A stretch of 64,000 bases of DNA from Muscardinus avellanarius (lineage: Eukaryota; Chordata; Mammalia; Rodentia; Gliridae), in NCBI GenBank assembly GCA_963383645.1, contig OY726563.1:42736331-42800330 (forward strand), written 5' to 3'. The notes below the pieces were generated by a model that was not told the origin of the DNA, searched no databases, and saw only the letters and a program-made list of their open reading frames with translations. Shown here in pieces: positions 42,757-53,811 of the stretch. The first letter of the stretch is position 1, and each line of letters starts with the position of its first letter. A program made the position numbers and the translations under genes.

Positions 42757-42759
42757 ATA

Positions 42760-43377
42760 ATTTATTTCATTAGGTCTTATACAGACCCTGGTTATTATGT
42801 CCCCCAGAAAGAAAAGCCAAAAACATAAAGTACCCTGGCCTCGAGAATTGAGGCAGCTCACAACCAACCTTATGCTGCTGCTTGCTCCATTAGGAGGCAC
42901 ACATAGAACAGAAAGGCATCCAACAGCTCCTACAGCTGAGTATAAACAACATGAGTGACTTCTTCATCTACACTACTTTAACTCACCCCTCAAAAAAACT
43001 CTCCCCAACAGCCAAAAGCCAGTCCCTAGGATTTGACTTTAGCTTAGAAAGGATGAATAGGAGTATATGACCTTTTTTCTTTCCTTTCCTCCAAATCATA
43101 AAAAATGAGCACATCAGCCTTCTCTGATATCCATTCCTGAGAGTTTCTTCATCAAAGAGGCCTGCCTGCATACTTTTACTTGCTTCAAAGCCAAGACCAA
43201 GCTATCCAATGTCTTGGAAGCTTTTTTTTTTCATCCTCTAAGCCTCTGATCACCCCACCTCATAGTATGCCATCTGTTTAGTTTCCAGCTGCAATTTATG
43301 ATCTACATAGTGGCAACTCAGATAGGTGGAAGTGTGGTAGGAACTTGAATGTTGCCACCCTAACTTTTTGATATGGC
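42760..43377. other. Single-copy intronic DNA
   Basis: No recognised repeat. Confidence 0.4.
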
Positions 43378-43380
43378 TTA

Positions 43381-43534
43381 CCTTGTTCCATTGGTGGACT
43401 TTAGATGGCGGTTTTCCACTGTGTGCCAATGTGGCCAGAAACTTGATCCTGTTGCACCGAGGCTGGATCTGCTTCATGCTCCCCAGAAACAGAGCTGTCT
43501 TTGCACAGCCATTTCTAATCATTTATCTGACATG
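43381..43534 (-). other. Weak exon-like segment (donor plus open frame)
   Basis: On the minus strand an open stretch from near 43534 (possible acceptor TCAG or TTAG) down to 43381 ends in AACAAG and GTAAGC, a good donor. It would encode, among others, KTALFLGSMKQIQ and HSGKPPSKVHQWNK. I know no such protein. If it were always spliced in, it would fall between the two PH exons, which already join in phase. A cassette or non-coding exon, or chance, is more likely. Confidence 0.22.
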
Positions 43535-43591
43535 TGCACTTAGCAAACACACCCATTTAACCATAGCAGTATCTACATGAATATCCCTGGA

Positions 43592-44185
43592 ATTCAAATG
43601 TTAGTTCTCTTTTTACTTTTATTCGTGCATTGTGACTATATATAATAATGAGGTTTGGAGTGATACAGAAATAGATGCACACATCACTTGGTGTGTTTTC
43701 ATCCTTTTTTCACCCCTTGCTTCCCTCTCCTCCCTTCCTGTACATGTTAGACTGGTAATGATATCTTCATGAATGGATAAAGCATTATTTCAACTCTTTT
43801 CTACATTCAGCCTTCTTTTCCCCCTCTTTATTCCCTTTCCCAATTACTTTCCACTATTCTACTGATCCTTTTCCTCATTTATCTGAGGTCCCTTTTGTTT
43901 CCTATTTTCTCTCTAGTTTCCACATATAACTTTTCCCTTTCTGAGACTGACTGATCCCTCTTAGCATAGTATTCCCCCCATCCATCCATTTTTCTGCAAA
44001 TAATATAATTTTGTTCTTCTTTAAAGCTGAGTAACATTCCATCATGTATATATACCACATTTTCTTTATCCATTCATCTGTTGATGGATGTCTAGGTTGT
44101 TTACATAATTTGGCTATTGTAAATTGTGCTGCTGTAAACATGTATCATCATAGTATTATGACTTTAATTTTTGTTGAATGACAGT
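43592..44185 (-). mobile_element. LINE-1 3' fragment
   Basis: Reverse order: TTTTATTCGTGCATTGTGAC (3' end), CTTGCTTCCCTCTCCTCCC (purine tract on the other strand), CTCATTTATCTGAGGTCCC, CATCCATTTTTCTGCAAATA, GAGTAACATTCCATCATG, CATCTGTTGATGGATGTC. Confidence 0.88.
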
Positions 44186-44234
44186 AAGGAATGGAATATC
44201 CAAGTTTTATGTTGGTTAATTTCTAGTCTTTTGA

Positions 44235-44362
44235 GTAATCTCTAGTCAACTCCAGAGAGTTGGAGACCAAGAAGTTAGTCTAGAAACCAAACAATTACTA
44301 GAAGAAAACAGGACAAACTCTCTGACATATAGGCATTGGTAGAGACTTCCTCAAATGTTATT
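44235..44362 (+). mobile_element. LINE-1 fragment, short
   Basis: ACAATTACTAGAAGAAAACA, GACAAACTCTCTGACATATA, GGCATTGGTAGAGACTTCCT: a piece of ORF2 text in the opposite orientation to its neighbour. Confidence 0.65.
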
Positions 44363-44582
44363 TTTAAAGTAATGACCATAAGAATTTCCCATTGGACAAG
44401 AATCTTACTCTGCCATGAGCCTACTCTATGAAATATCAGTGCTACTTCATACCTTCTTCATTTCACCTAGTAATGAAGAGTTGGTTATACAAGTTATCAT
44501 GAAGTACAAGGAGCTCTAGGATCTTGGTGACCTTGTCCATGCAGTCAAAAATTATATCAGAACTCCAATCTCTCTCTCTTTC

Positions 44583-44778
44583 CCCCTGGTGCTGTGGATT
44601 AAATCTAGGGGCATTTTACCTCTGAGGTATACCCCCTACCTCCAAGCTTCACCTGACAGCCCTATTTTATTTTTTGTTTTGAAATAGGCTTTCACCAAGT
44701 TGGCCTTGAACCTGCAATCCTCCTTTCTTAACCTCCCAAGTACTGGAATTTCAGGCATATGCCACCATGCCCAGCTGA
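44583..44778 (-). repeat. B1-ID dimeric SINE
   Basis: TGGTGCTGTGGATTAAATC, TTACCTCTGAGGTATACCC, TTGAACCTGCAATCCTCC, GCCACCATGCCCAGCTG. Confidence 0.85.
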
Positions 44779-44779
44779 G

Positions 44780-45700
44780 CTCAGTTCTCTTAATAGTAGC
44801 AAATGTTGTTGCTCTATTCATGTATAAACAGACTAGCCTGTTTACGTCACTTTTCCTAATGGATAGCAATCCATACATTAGAGACATAATCTACCATTCT
44901 ACCGTTTACTATTCTATAACCTCAAATTACAAGGCCATCCTGGGAAAAGAGTTGTCTCTATTCTTTGGGGCAGATTCAGAACAGTTCTTACCAAAACGGG
45001 TAGCAGGGAGAAAGACAACACAATTTTTTTTGAAGTGGAAGAATGATAAAAGGAGCTTTAAAATTCAATGATATCTCTCTAGTCTTCTATCAAAATACAG
45101 ACATTTATATGTAGATATTGAACTAGTATTTCTCTTGTCTGCTTGAAAATCAGCAGTGCCTCCAATTGAAAATAATCCTAGGAGTGCCTCCACTTGAAAA
45201 TAAGCCTTTCTCAGACTTAGATTTCTGCAGCAATTTCTTAAAAATTTGTGATAGTCAATACTAGACTTTGTAAACTCTCATTCCTTGATCATGGAAACTC
45301 ACATTATATCATCTTTTCTGAAGGAAGTTTCATATCTGTCTTAATATTAAAGTTCATCATCATCTTTGATGGATGAGGAAGATCACTCAAATGTTACTGA
45401 TATTCTTGCTAGAGACTAGTATAAATTAAATCAGTGCCCATGCTATGCACCCTAAAGAATATACATATGGATGTGTGTGCCTTATTATATCACATATAAA
45501 TGACAATTACTTGTCAGAGATATTGGTAGCTCAGATGTCAAGAGAGATTGAAATAATCGACTATAATCTTAGGAAATTCTACAATTATTTATATCAGTGA
45601 AATATTTGTTTCCCCCAATAAATCATGGCAAGAGGAGAGAATTTATTTTTAAAAAGTCAGAAGGGCATATAAATAAAGTGCTAAAATACTTGTTGAATTG
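44780..45700. other. Single-copy intronic DNA
   Basis: No exon or clear repeat. A local repeat GTGCCTCCAATTGAAAATAA / GTGCCTCCACTTGAAAATAA (45156 and 45184) is a 28-bp tandem step. Confidence 0.45.

Positions 45701-45705
<5 letters not shown>

Positions 45706-45763
<58 letters not shown>
45706..45763. repeat. (CT)n microsatellite
   Basis: Uninterrupted run, not next to a SINE. Confidence 0.97.
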
Positions 45764-45765
<2 letters not shown>

Positions 45766-45889
45766 GCCCCTGTAACCAGAAAAAAATCAGTAAGTAAAGT
45801 GGATATACGATTCTGGTGTTGATACATTGTTATAAATGATGATAATCATTCTTGTTGTTTCTATTTTTTCCTTATTTAGTATGTGGTAC

Positions 45890-46520
45890 TCCTTATAACC
45901 CAGCTATAACACTCCTTTGGTATCTTTATAAAAGAATTAAAGTCATATGACCATAGAGGTTCAAGCACATCCATATTGATAGCAGCAAATTTATAATAGC
46001 CAAATTGTGGAACCAACCTAGGCATCTGTCAACAGATGAACGGATAAAGAAAACGTGGTGTATATACACACAATGAAATTCTACTCAGCCATAAAGAAGA
46101 ACAAAATTGTGTCACCTGCAGAGAAAGAGATGGAACTAGAGATTACTCTAAGTGAGATCAGCCAGTCTCAGAAAGTCAAGGGTCATATGTTTTCTTTCAT
46201 ATGTGGATGCTACAGAGAAAACAGGGAACAAACAGGACTTCAGATAAATGAGGAAAGAGACCAGTAGAATAGTGGAAAGGGATTTGGCGAGAAGCGTGGA
46301 GGGGATAAAAAGGAGCTAAGGAAGGAAATAGTTGAAACAATGCTATGTCTATATATGAAGATATTACTGCCAATCTCACTAACACATAGTAAGATTGGGG
46401 AAGAAGGAGAGGGGATGAGATCTAGAGGGAAGCACATTGTTGTGTGCATGTATATTTGTATCACTTTGAACCTTAATATGATGTGTAATTACAGTGCACC
46501 AGTAAAACTATAAGGGAAAG
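45890..46520 (+). mobile_element. LINE-1 3' fragment
   Basis: AATAGCCAAATTGTGGAACC, GGCATCTGTCAACAGATGAA, TACTCAGCCATAAAGAAG, AAGTCAAGGGTCATATG, TCACTTTGAACCTTAATATG, ACCAGTAAAACTATAAGGG. The 70-codon open frame inside it is LINE-1 text, not a gene. Confidence 0.87.
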
Positions 46521-46599
46521 AGATCAGAGGCAGTACAGTATTTATTTGAAACAAAAATCAGTGTCTTTTACATTGTAGCATCTACTATTTTTTAAAGAA

Positions 46600-46805
46600 T
46601 CAATTAGGTACAAGGCACTGAACTAATCCCTTATATGACTTTAGATCCTTAGAATAATCCTACAAGATGGGAACTATTAGTCTCATATGATAAAGGAGGA
46701 AAATGAGACTCAGAGAGGTGAATGAGGGTCTTTGCCCAAGGCCACAAGTCTAACAAGCGACAGGTCTGAGATTTACATTCAAAAGAGTCTAACCCTGAAG
46801 CCCAC
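46600..46805 (-). repeat. MIR SINE
   Basis: GGTACAAGGCACTGAACTAA, ATAATCCTACAAGATGGGAA, AAATGAGACTCAGAGAGGTG, GCCCAAGGCCACAAGTC, CAGGTCTGAGATTTACATTC. Confidence 0.85.
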
Positions 46806-47318
46806 TAATTATATTGCAATTCTCACATTTAGATTCACATTTCATACCTTAAGATCTGCAGGTAGAAGCAGAACTTAATAACCTCATTTTATAAGCAAAG
46901 ACATTAAGCCATATGACAGAGCAGTATTATTTTAAAATGTTTTTCCTTACACATATTCCAACCTTTGAGGGGGTAGGATGTGAAATAAAGAATTAGCCTT
47001 CTTCAAACTAGGCTTCTACTTAGAAAAAAGACATACCTCGTGATATCTGTCCAAGTGCCTTTTTACCATACAGGAAGTACCATATGAGATTATCCATCTT
47101 GATGTGGCAATTCCACATTTTTGTAGAGATGGAAGTGAAACACAGTCCTTAGTTGCACCTATTAGAAAACAGTCATAGGCAGGCAGATATCTTTGCTCTA
47201 ACTATGTCTCATGCACTCGTATTTAATGAGCAAATTCCACTCTGTACTGATGTCATATTCGTTTCTAAACTATGCTAAGTGCTCTACATAATGCATTAAA
47301 TTCATCTGAGCCCAGAAT
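46806..47318. other. Single-copy intronic DNA
   Basis: Nothing recognised. Confidence 0.4.
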
Positions 47319-47319
47319 T

Positions 47320-47495
47320 TTAAAGTGCTTCCTAGATATTCTATGGTAGAGAGTGTGCTTATTTACAAATACATAAATAAGAACTGAGAGGTTAAAGGAT
47401 CTACCTCAAATCACAAAGGCACAACTAGGAATAGAATCAGCCTCTTAAACCTCAATTCTGGGCCTGAACCACTAGACTGGTGTGTTTTTAATCTC
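47320..47495 (-). repeat. MIR SINE, decayed
   Basis: GAACTGAGAGGTTAAAGGAT, CTACCTCAAATCACAAAGGC, ACAACTAGGAATAGAATCAG, CTGGGCCTGAACCACTAG. Confidence 0.72.
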
Positions 47496-47824
47496 TTAAG
47501 AACTGTAAAACCTTTTGAGAGTTCTGATCTCAGGAAGTTCAAGCCATTTAAATGATGACTCATCATCCTAAGCATTTTAACGTGGCATTTGCTTTTTAAA
47601 AATAACAAGAATTACAACTACTTTAATACTGTATCTCGTCTTAAATTTGTGGATTTGGTTTGGTTTAAAGAATGCAATTAGTCCCAAAATGAAGGTAGAT
47701 GGCTTCCATTATCCCACTTTGTTTAGAGAAACCTGAGTAATTTCTGGGCTCAAAGAGGGTGCTTTGAAAATCTTGTCTTAACTATCCTGGGATTGGTTTG
47801 GTAGTGAGGAGGCCTTGGATTTGA

Positions 47825-47945
47825 TATGTGTCCTTTTGCTTTAGTTTTCTCATTTTCACAATGGGGATGAAATTAATGCAGTTAATCACATGAGATTAGG
47901 GTGAAAATCCAAGGATACATAGCAGAGGAGATGTGAAAACATTTT
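47825..47945 (+). repeat. MIR SINE, 3' part
   Basis: GTCCTTTTGCTTTAGTTTTC, TCATTTTCACAATGGGGATG, then ATGCAGTTAATCACATGAG. Confidence 0.6.
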
Positions 47946-47949
47946 GTAA

Positions 47950-48855
47950 GACTATAGAGTATGATATAAAAATCAAATAGCAGTCTAGAAAGGCTACTAC
48001 TTTTTATGGCCATTGTGTGTCTAATTAGGAAGGGTCTCTGAAGGATCAACCTGTAATTTCAACATTATAAACATACAGAGGAGGGCAATTAGGAATTTTA
48101 TTCCCTACCTGTGTCCCACAGTGTTCCAAAGGTATGTTAAACAGACACATAAAAGCAGCAAAACTCAGACCAAAAAAGAGTTTGTTGAATTTCAAGGATT
48201 CAACATCAATCCTGCTTTGCATAGAATCTGGCCCTGTATGAAACACATGGGGGACTCGGTCCCCTTCTTGGAGCAGAGCATCTCTAAATATCAAACAAGA
48301 TCTGATGCTCTCACATCCGAGTAAGATGATGCATAAAAATGGACAGTCCCAAAATAAAAGCACCCCAGATCCCAGAGTGGCACCAAGAAAAAATCTAGAC
48401 AGACTTTGGGGAAAAAAGATAAGTTGTAAAGTAGAGAAAAGATGAGAAATTATCAATATCCCTTGCTAACTTCTCTGGCTAGTTCTCGTCTGTTCTATTC
48501 ACCCAAGTAATGGAAAGGTAATGTCTGCCTCTCCACCTTCTTGATCTTCATTTATTGCGGCACCACCAGAGTTTTATGTCCTCTTGTCTTCTCCACACCT
48601 GTTTTCCAGCATTCTTTCCTTTGCTCACATTGTTTTGCTTGCTTAGAGTTTCCTTCTCATCATTTCTCTCAGCCTCTCACTCATTAAGAAAACTTCTGAA
48701 AAGTCTTTTTTCTCATCTCTTTATCCAAGCCTGTCCCATTCTGCTAGACACCAATCAATTCTTAACTCCTTTCAACTCACAAGAGAAATTCACCTCTTGT
48801 GACAATTCATATTTGCTTCTTGGGATTATGGTTTTGTGGATGCTCAGTCTTATTT
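47950..48855. other. Intronic DNA, possible L2 text in the distal half
   Basis: 48040-48460 shows no known repeat; its 136-codon minus-strand frame has no family or splice signs. From about 48500 the strand is pyrimidine-rich and may be decayed L2. Confidence 0.4.
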
Positions 48856-48945
48856 CCTTTTCGTGGCTATAATTCCCGTCAGATAAATTATTTTGGGGCA
48901 CAATGCCCCACAGACAGTAGGCATTCAGTAAATAATTTTTGATTA
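48856..48945 (+). mobile_element. L2 LINE, 3' terminus
   Basis: GGGGCACAATGCCCCACAGA, CAGTAGGCATTCAGTAAATA, ATTTTTGATTACC: the usual end of an L2 element (AGTAGGCGCTCAATAAAT form). Confidence 0.65.
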
Positions 48946-49068
48946 CCATCATTTGCAATAACCAGACCATCATCAGTTATCTGGATTTCTGAAACGACCT
49001 AATCTCCTTGCCTCTTTACTCCCCTCCAACCTATCTTTTACATTACCGTAATATTGATGGTACTTTTT

Positions 49069-49277
49069 CTGGGCATGGTGGCACACACTTGTAATCCCAA
49101 CATTTGGGAGGCTGAGACAGGAGGATTACAGGTTTGTGGCCAGCCTCAGCTACTTAATGAGACCCTCTGCAAATTAGTGAGACCCTGTTTCAAAATAAAG
49201 AATAAAAAATATGGTTGGGGGTGTAGCTCAGAGGTAGAAAGCCCCTGGATTCCATCCTCTGTAGAGGGAAAAAAACA
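49069..49277 (+). repeat. B1-ID dimeric SINE
   Basis: CTGGGCATGGTGGCACACAC, GTTTGTGGCCAGCCTCAGC, GTTGGGGGTGTAGCTCAGAG. GTACTTTT at 49060-49067 and 49278-49285 may be its target duplication. Confidence 0.88.
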
Positions 49278-49285
49278 GTACTTTT

Positions 49286-49376
49286 ATTAGCTTTTCTCCT
49301 ACTCAAGAACCTTAAGTATAATATCCTATTATATAGAATAAGGTCCAAATACCTCTGATTTTCTCCCAAAACTCCT
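49286..49376 (+). mobile_element. L2 LINE, part 1 (split)
   Basis: AGAACCTTAAGTATAATATC, TAGAATAAGGTCCAAATACC resembles the L2 stretch that ends in AGAATAAAATCCAAACTCC. Continues at 49556. Confidence 0.5.
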
Positions 49377-49378
49377 TT

Positions 49379-49553
49379 TTTCAGTGGTAGTGGGGTTTAA
49401 ACCCAAAGGAATTCTACCTCTGAACTATACCCCCAGAATGATTTATTTATTTTTATTTTGAAACTGGGTCTTACTAAGTTGCTCAGGCTGGCTTCAAACC
49501 CATGATCCTTCTGTCTTAGCCTCTCCAGTCCAGGTGTGTGCCATCACACCTGA
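49379..49553 (-). repeat. B1-ID SINE inserted in L2
   Basis: GTGGTAGTGGGGTTTAAACC, TACCTCTGAACTATACCCC, TTTTGAAACTGGGTCTTAC, GTGTGCCATCACACCTG. Confidence 0.85.
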
Positions 49554-49555
49554 TT

Positions 49556-49925
49556 CCAAAGCTCTTTGATATCAGTTAAATACAGTTCTCGTTGCATCCA
49601 CAGCTTTGTGTATATTGTCTCCTTGAACTGGAATGCTTTCATGTCCTCACAGATCTAAATTCAATAGACCTTATCTCTGTCAGAAAGACTTTCCTAACTA
49701 TTTTCTACTCTATTGGTCCTCTTTCATAATTCTACAGCATTATCGTCTGTACTACCCACGCTGTGACAAAATCATGTTTCTTTATATTGTTATCTCTTTG
49801 CCTCTAATGTATACATTTTGTCTTCTGAAAAAGATTGCAGCCTTCGCATCTATTTCAGTCTTTCCCCACTAATTAGTAAAGGGTTGGGACCTATCCTAGG
49901 CATTTAGTTCACACTTTCAAATGTT
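49556..49925 (+). mobile_element. L2 LINE, part 2
   Basis: TGAACTGGAATGCTTTCATG, CAGAAAGACTTTCCTAACTA, TTGTTATCTCTTTGCCTCTA, AGGGTTGGGACCTATCC, CTAGGCATTTAGTTCACAC. Block order fits the L2 3' end. Confidence 0.7.
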
Positions 49926-50189
49926 TATCAGTTCATTTCCTGACTATTCTATCTGGTCTTTATTTTCCTTTAACATCTGCAACATGTTATAAGGGAGCTA
50001 TCACTCAATTGAGACATAAAACACTAAGTTGACTGGGTAAGACCAGTTTTCTTTAAGTACATATCTGCTTTTCTTAAACATTTTCCGAGAAAGCTTGTAA
50101 TATTCTAAGTATGTCTTAGCTTGCGGCCTTTGGCGTTCCTTTAATATCTTTATATCATCTATCTATATAGCTCTGCCTTTCCATTCTTT

Positions 50190-50635
50190 AAAGTATACTT
50201 TATTGGTGCATTGTAATTATACATCATATTGAGGGTCAGTAATAAAAGCATACACATACATAGCACCCTGTGTGTTTCCTTCTGGAACCATACCACTTCC
50301 CCTCCCCATTCATAACATTGTAATCGGTGTTGGTCACTTCACTTAGGCACATAGGGTTGTTTGAATTGCTTTCCTTATCTGGTTTCCCTTTTGCTCCTCC
50401 TCTCCCTACTTTTCTCCCCAATCCCCTCTCACTATTCCAGGCATCTCTTTCCTCATTTATCTAAAGTCTCTTTTGCTTTCAAATTTCTTTCTAGATTCCA
50501 CATAAGAGAGAAAACATACAACCCTTGGCTTTCTGAGTCTGGTTGATCTCACTTGGCATCATATTCACTAGTTCCATCCATTTTTCTGCAAATGACATAA
50601 TTCTGTTCTTTATAGCTGAGTAAAGTACTTCGTGT
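50190..50635 (-). mobile_element. LINE-1 3' fragment
   Basis: ATACTTTATTGGTGCATTGT, CACTTCCCCTCCCCATTC, CAATCCCCTCTCACTATTCC, TCATTTATCTAAAGTCTC, CATCCATTTTTCTGCAAATG, TTTATAGCTGAGTAAAG. Confidence 0.87.
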
Positions 50636-50659
50636 GAAAACAATTAAAGTAGAATCTTT

Positions 50660-50872
50660 CACCAGGTGTGGTGGTGCGCACTTGTTTTCCAAGTACTTGA
50701 GAGCTAAAACAGGAGGATTTTAGGTTCAAGACGAGCTTTAGCAATGTAGCAAGACTCTCAGCAACCTAACAACTGTTTCTGAATTAAAAAAATAAAATAA
50801 AACTAGGGATGTAGCTTGAAGGTAGAATGCCCCCTGGGTTCCAGCCCCTGTCCCACACACACAAAAAAAATT
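50660..50872 (+). repeat. B1-ID dimeric SINE
   Basis: ACCAGGTGTGGTGGTGCGCA, GCTTTAGCAATGTAGCAAG, GGGATGTAGCTTGAAGGTAG, short (CA)n then A tail. Confidence 0.82.
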
Positions 50873-50898
50873 TATATAGAAAACAATATATTCTCATT

Positions 50899-51098
50899 TT
50901 TGTGTGCGTGCAGTACTGAGGATTGTGCCCAGGGACATTCTACTTCCAAGCTACACCCCCAGTCCTATTTTGTATCCTTCATTTTGAAACAGGGTCTTGC
51001 TAAGTTGTGGAGGGCCAGCTGAGGCTGGCCATGAACCTGCGATCCTCCTGTCTCAGCCTCCCAAGTAATGGGATTACAAGCGCACCACCATGCCCAGC
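50899..51098 (-). repeat. B1-ID SINE with 12-bp TSD
   Basis: GCAGTACTGAGGATTGTGCC, TTTTGAAACAGGGTCTTGC, AACCTGCGATCCTCCTG, GCACCACCATGCCCAGC. TATATTCTCATT at 50887-50898 and 51099-51110. Confidence 0.9.
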
Positions 51099-51110
51099 TA
51101 TATTCTCATT

Positions 51111-51590
51111 ATTTTAACAAAACTTAAGTGATCTCATGTTCCTTATATTGATAAGTAAGCAATTATTAACCTTCCTTAAGCATAGTATTTTCCTGGACTT
51201 ATAAATATGAACCTGTATAATGAGAGAAAAGCCACCTATATTTTACCCACTGACAACACATTAACAACATTTCCTCTCCTTTCAAAACTATTCAAAGGAT
51301 TTTCGTAAACAAAGAGAAAATAATCAAAGAAAAGTCACTGATAAAAATGGCTCGGGAACAGCTCTTTACAATGAATTTTCTTTAGGATTATACATGTTCT
51401 TTTTCTCCCTTTTCTTCTAACACTTTGACCTCTAATCCAACTATTTTTTCCCTATTTCCCCAAACATCATTTGCCCACATGCATCTTCCTTCCTCCATCT
51501 GCTTCTGTTGACTTAGTTTCACCGTTTTCAATAAAGCTGGGGGGCCCAATGACATTTTCCACTCTGTCTACCTTTCATGGAAAAAGACCC
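51111..51590. other. Single-copy intronic DNA
   Basis: No exon. Pyrimidine bias rises toward the L2 that follows. Confidence 0.4.
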
Positions 51591-52100
51591 ACACACTTTG
51601 CTCCTTTAACCCTTAAGTTATAGCCTCTCATTAATCACTGTCTCAAGCTCCAGCCTCATCAACACCTCAAACTCAGATTCTCTGAAACTGAACTCATAAT
51701 ATACCTCTAGCTACTGCCTGTGTCTATGTTAGATCTCCTGTTCCCTATACTTTTTCTAACTCCAGCCTAAATACTTCAGTTCTTTTCGCTCCCCTAGTTA
51801 TCCACATCAAATCAGCTATAAACCAAATCCCATGAGCATCTATTCTGCTTATTCCCATCTCTATTGCCTTTGGTTTAAGTTCTCAGTATCTCTTGCCTAG
51901 ACTGATGTCCCTTTCTCCATAATTCTCCTAGCTAATCCAACCTATATATTGTGAAATTTTCATAAATTTAAACCTGAGCATGTTATTCTCAATCAAAAAC
52001 TTTACAAGATTCTTTACTGATTATGGAATAGAGCACATTTTCCTTCCCTTGACATTTAAGTCTCCTTGAAATTTAGTTCCTATCAAACTTTCCAGTCTTT
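51591..52100 (+). mobile_element. L2 LINE, ORF-derived part
   Basis: AACACCTCAAACTCAGATTC, TGAAACTGAACTCATAATAT, CTAGTTATCCACATCAAATC, AAACCAAATCCCATGAGCAT, TTGCCTAGACTGATGTCCC, CTGAGCATGTTATTCTC, AAACTTTACAAGATTC. The order matches L2 ORF2 coding-strand text; frame destroyed. Confidence 0.7.
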
Positions 52101-52104
52101 CTTC

Positions 52105-52420
52105 TTTTTATTATTTATTATTTATCCATTATAATTGTACATGATAGTCAGGTTAATAGTGATACATTCATATATGCACATAACATAATTTGATCTGTTT
52201 CCTTCTCTGTACCTTCCCTGTCCCTTTCTTCCTCCTTCCCTTGATCTCTCTCCTATTTTTAATGAGGTCACGTTGCTTTCTTTGCTTCTCTCTAGCTTCC
52301 ACATAGATGAGACCCTTGATTATCTAAGCCTGGCTTATTTCACTTAGTATCATGTTCTCCAGTTCTATTTTCCTGCAAAAAACATGATTACACTCTTCTT
52401 TGTGGCTGAGTAAAAATTCA
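52105..52420 (-). mobile_element. LINE-1 3' fragment, distal part
   Basis: ATTTATCCATTATAATTGTA, CTGTACCTTCCCTGTCCC, CTCTCTAGCTTCCACATAG, TATCATGTTCTCCAGTTC, TTTGTGGCTGAGTAAAAATT. It continues after the AT block at 52625. Confidence 0.82.
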
Positions 52421-52625
52421 TTATATATATAAAACATATATTATATAACACATGTTATATTATATATGTTATATATCATATAATATATATGTTATATATC
52501 ATATATGTTATATATCATATAATGTGTTATATAATATATGTATATTTGTGTTATATAAAATGTGTCATATATAATATAAAATGTGATATATTTTATTTAT
52601 ATATGTGTGATATATTTATATATTT
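52421..52625. repeat. AT-rich block (TATATGTTATATATCATA) inside LINE-1
   Basis: About 200 bp of TATAT/GTTATATA/CATATAA units lying exactly where LINE-1 carries its short GTATATATACCACAT text. Confidence 0.85.
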
Positions 52626-52692
52626 TATCTATTCATCAGTTGATGGACATCTAGGTTGGTTTAATAACTTGGCTTCTGTGAATTGTGTCCAG
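52626..52692 (-). mobile_element. LINE-1 3' fragment, proximal part
   Basis: TTTATCTATTCATCAGTTGA, TGGACATCTAGGTTGG, ACTTGGCTTCTGTGAATTG: the text that normally follows directly after GTATATATACCAC. Confidence 0.8.
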
Positions 52693-52734
52693 GATTTTTT
52701 TCTGATGACTGAAAGTTTCACCTTGTGAGATTCT

Positions 52735-52948
52735 CAGAGCCCTGCCCTCTCTCTGTCTCCCATGTTTCTGCTTATGATATTCCCTGGGCCTCACATGCTT
52801 CTTTTCAGATGTCTGTCCAACAAAGTTCTACCTACTCTTCAAACACACTTCAGATCTCCCCTCCTTCAGATAACCTTCCAAGACTAAATGGTTTCCATCT
52901 CTTCATATCTCAGTTCTTTGTCACTAGTAATCCCTTAGTAAAGCCTTA
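52735..52948 (+). mobile_element. L2 LINE fragment
   Basis: CTTATGATATTCCCTGGGCC, CCTACTCTTCAAACACACTT, CAGATCTCCCCTCCTTCAG, ATAACCTTCCAAGACTAAA fit the L2 segment before its 3' end. Confidence 0.62.
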
Positions 52949-53088
52949 TTGAATTAAACTCATGTAAAAGTATATAAACGTCAGGAAACTTACTGCCTGT
53001 GGGAGTGAGATAGGCTGAAAACAGGTTAAATAGGAAGGCTGGGCAAGAGATTGGCACAGGAAAATTGGCAAAGCCCCCTCCCTTATAT

Positions 53089-53104
53089 TACTCTCTCTAT
53101 TTTC

Positions 53105-53166
<62 letters not shown>
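53089..53166. repeat. (TC)n microsatellite
   Basis: CT run with one CCC break, 38 bases before a reverse SINE. Confidence 0.95.
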
Positions 53167-53168
<2 letters not shown>

Positions 53169-53204
53169 TTTATTTTGTGATTCTACAATTGGGCACCATT
53201 ATTC

Positions 53205-53398
53205 CTTTTGGGTGGGATACTGGGGATTGAACCTAGGGACATTTTACCTCTGAGATATACCCAAGCCCTTTTTATTTTACATTTAAAACATTGTTGAAAC
53301 AGGGTCTGGTTAAATTGTTGAGGCTGACCTAAATCTGTAATCTTATGTCTCAGCCTCTCAAGAACTGGGATTATAGGCATGTGCCACTGCAACTGGCT
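53205..53398 (-). repeat. B1-ID dimeric SINE
   Basis: TACTGGGGATTGAACCTAGG, TTTACCTCTGAGATATACCC, GGGATTATAGGCATGTGCC. Confidence 0.87.
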
Positions 53399-53588
53399 TG
53401 GGGCAGCACTTTATTATCTTAAACATCTGACTTTCTATATATTGGTGTGTGTGTGCAATTGGAGTGTACATACTTGGATATTCTCCTTGGGAGTAAATGT
53501 ACCAGTGTGTACTGTGGCTCTATGCCTGAATCCCCTTAAGATCTGTCTCAAACCCTATGCACATTTTCTATTTTAAAATGATACTTGA

Positions 53589-53797
53589 GCTGGGTGTGGT
53601 GGTGCACGCTTATAATCCCAGTACTTGGGGGACTGAGACAGGAGGATCGTGCAGGTTCAAAGCCAGCCTGAGCTACTTAGTGAGGCTCTCAGCAACTTAG
53701 TGAGACCCTGTTTCCAAATAAAATATAAAATAGGTCTGGGAGTGCAGGCCGGAAGAAGAAAGTCCCTGGGTTCCACACAAAAGTACCAGTACCACCA
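53589..53797 (+). repeat. B1-ID SINE with TSD
   Basis: GCTGGGTGTGGTGGTGCACG to AGTACCAGTACCACC. Flanks AAAATGATACTTGA (53575-53588) and AAAAGGATATTTGA (53798-53811), 12 of 14 identical. Confidence 0.9.
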
Positions 53798-53811
53798 AAA
53801 AGGATATTTGA

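Noticed and set aside
48046..48456. 136-codon open frame on the minus strand
   Set aside because: Rich in hydrophobic residues as expected of random AT-rich DNA; no splice context and no known family.
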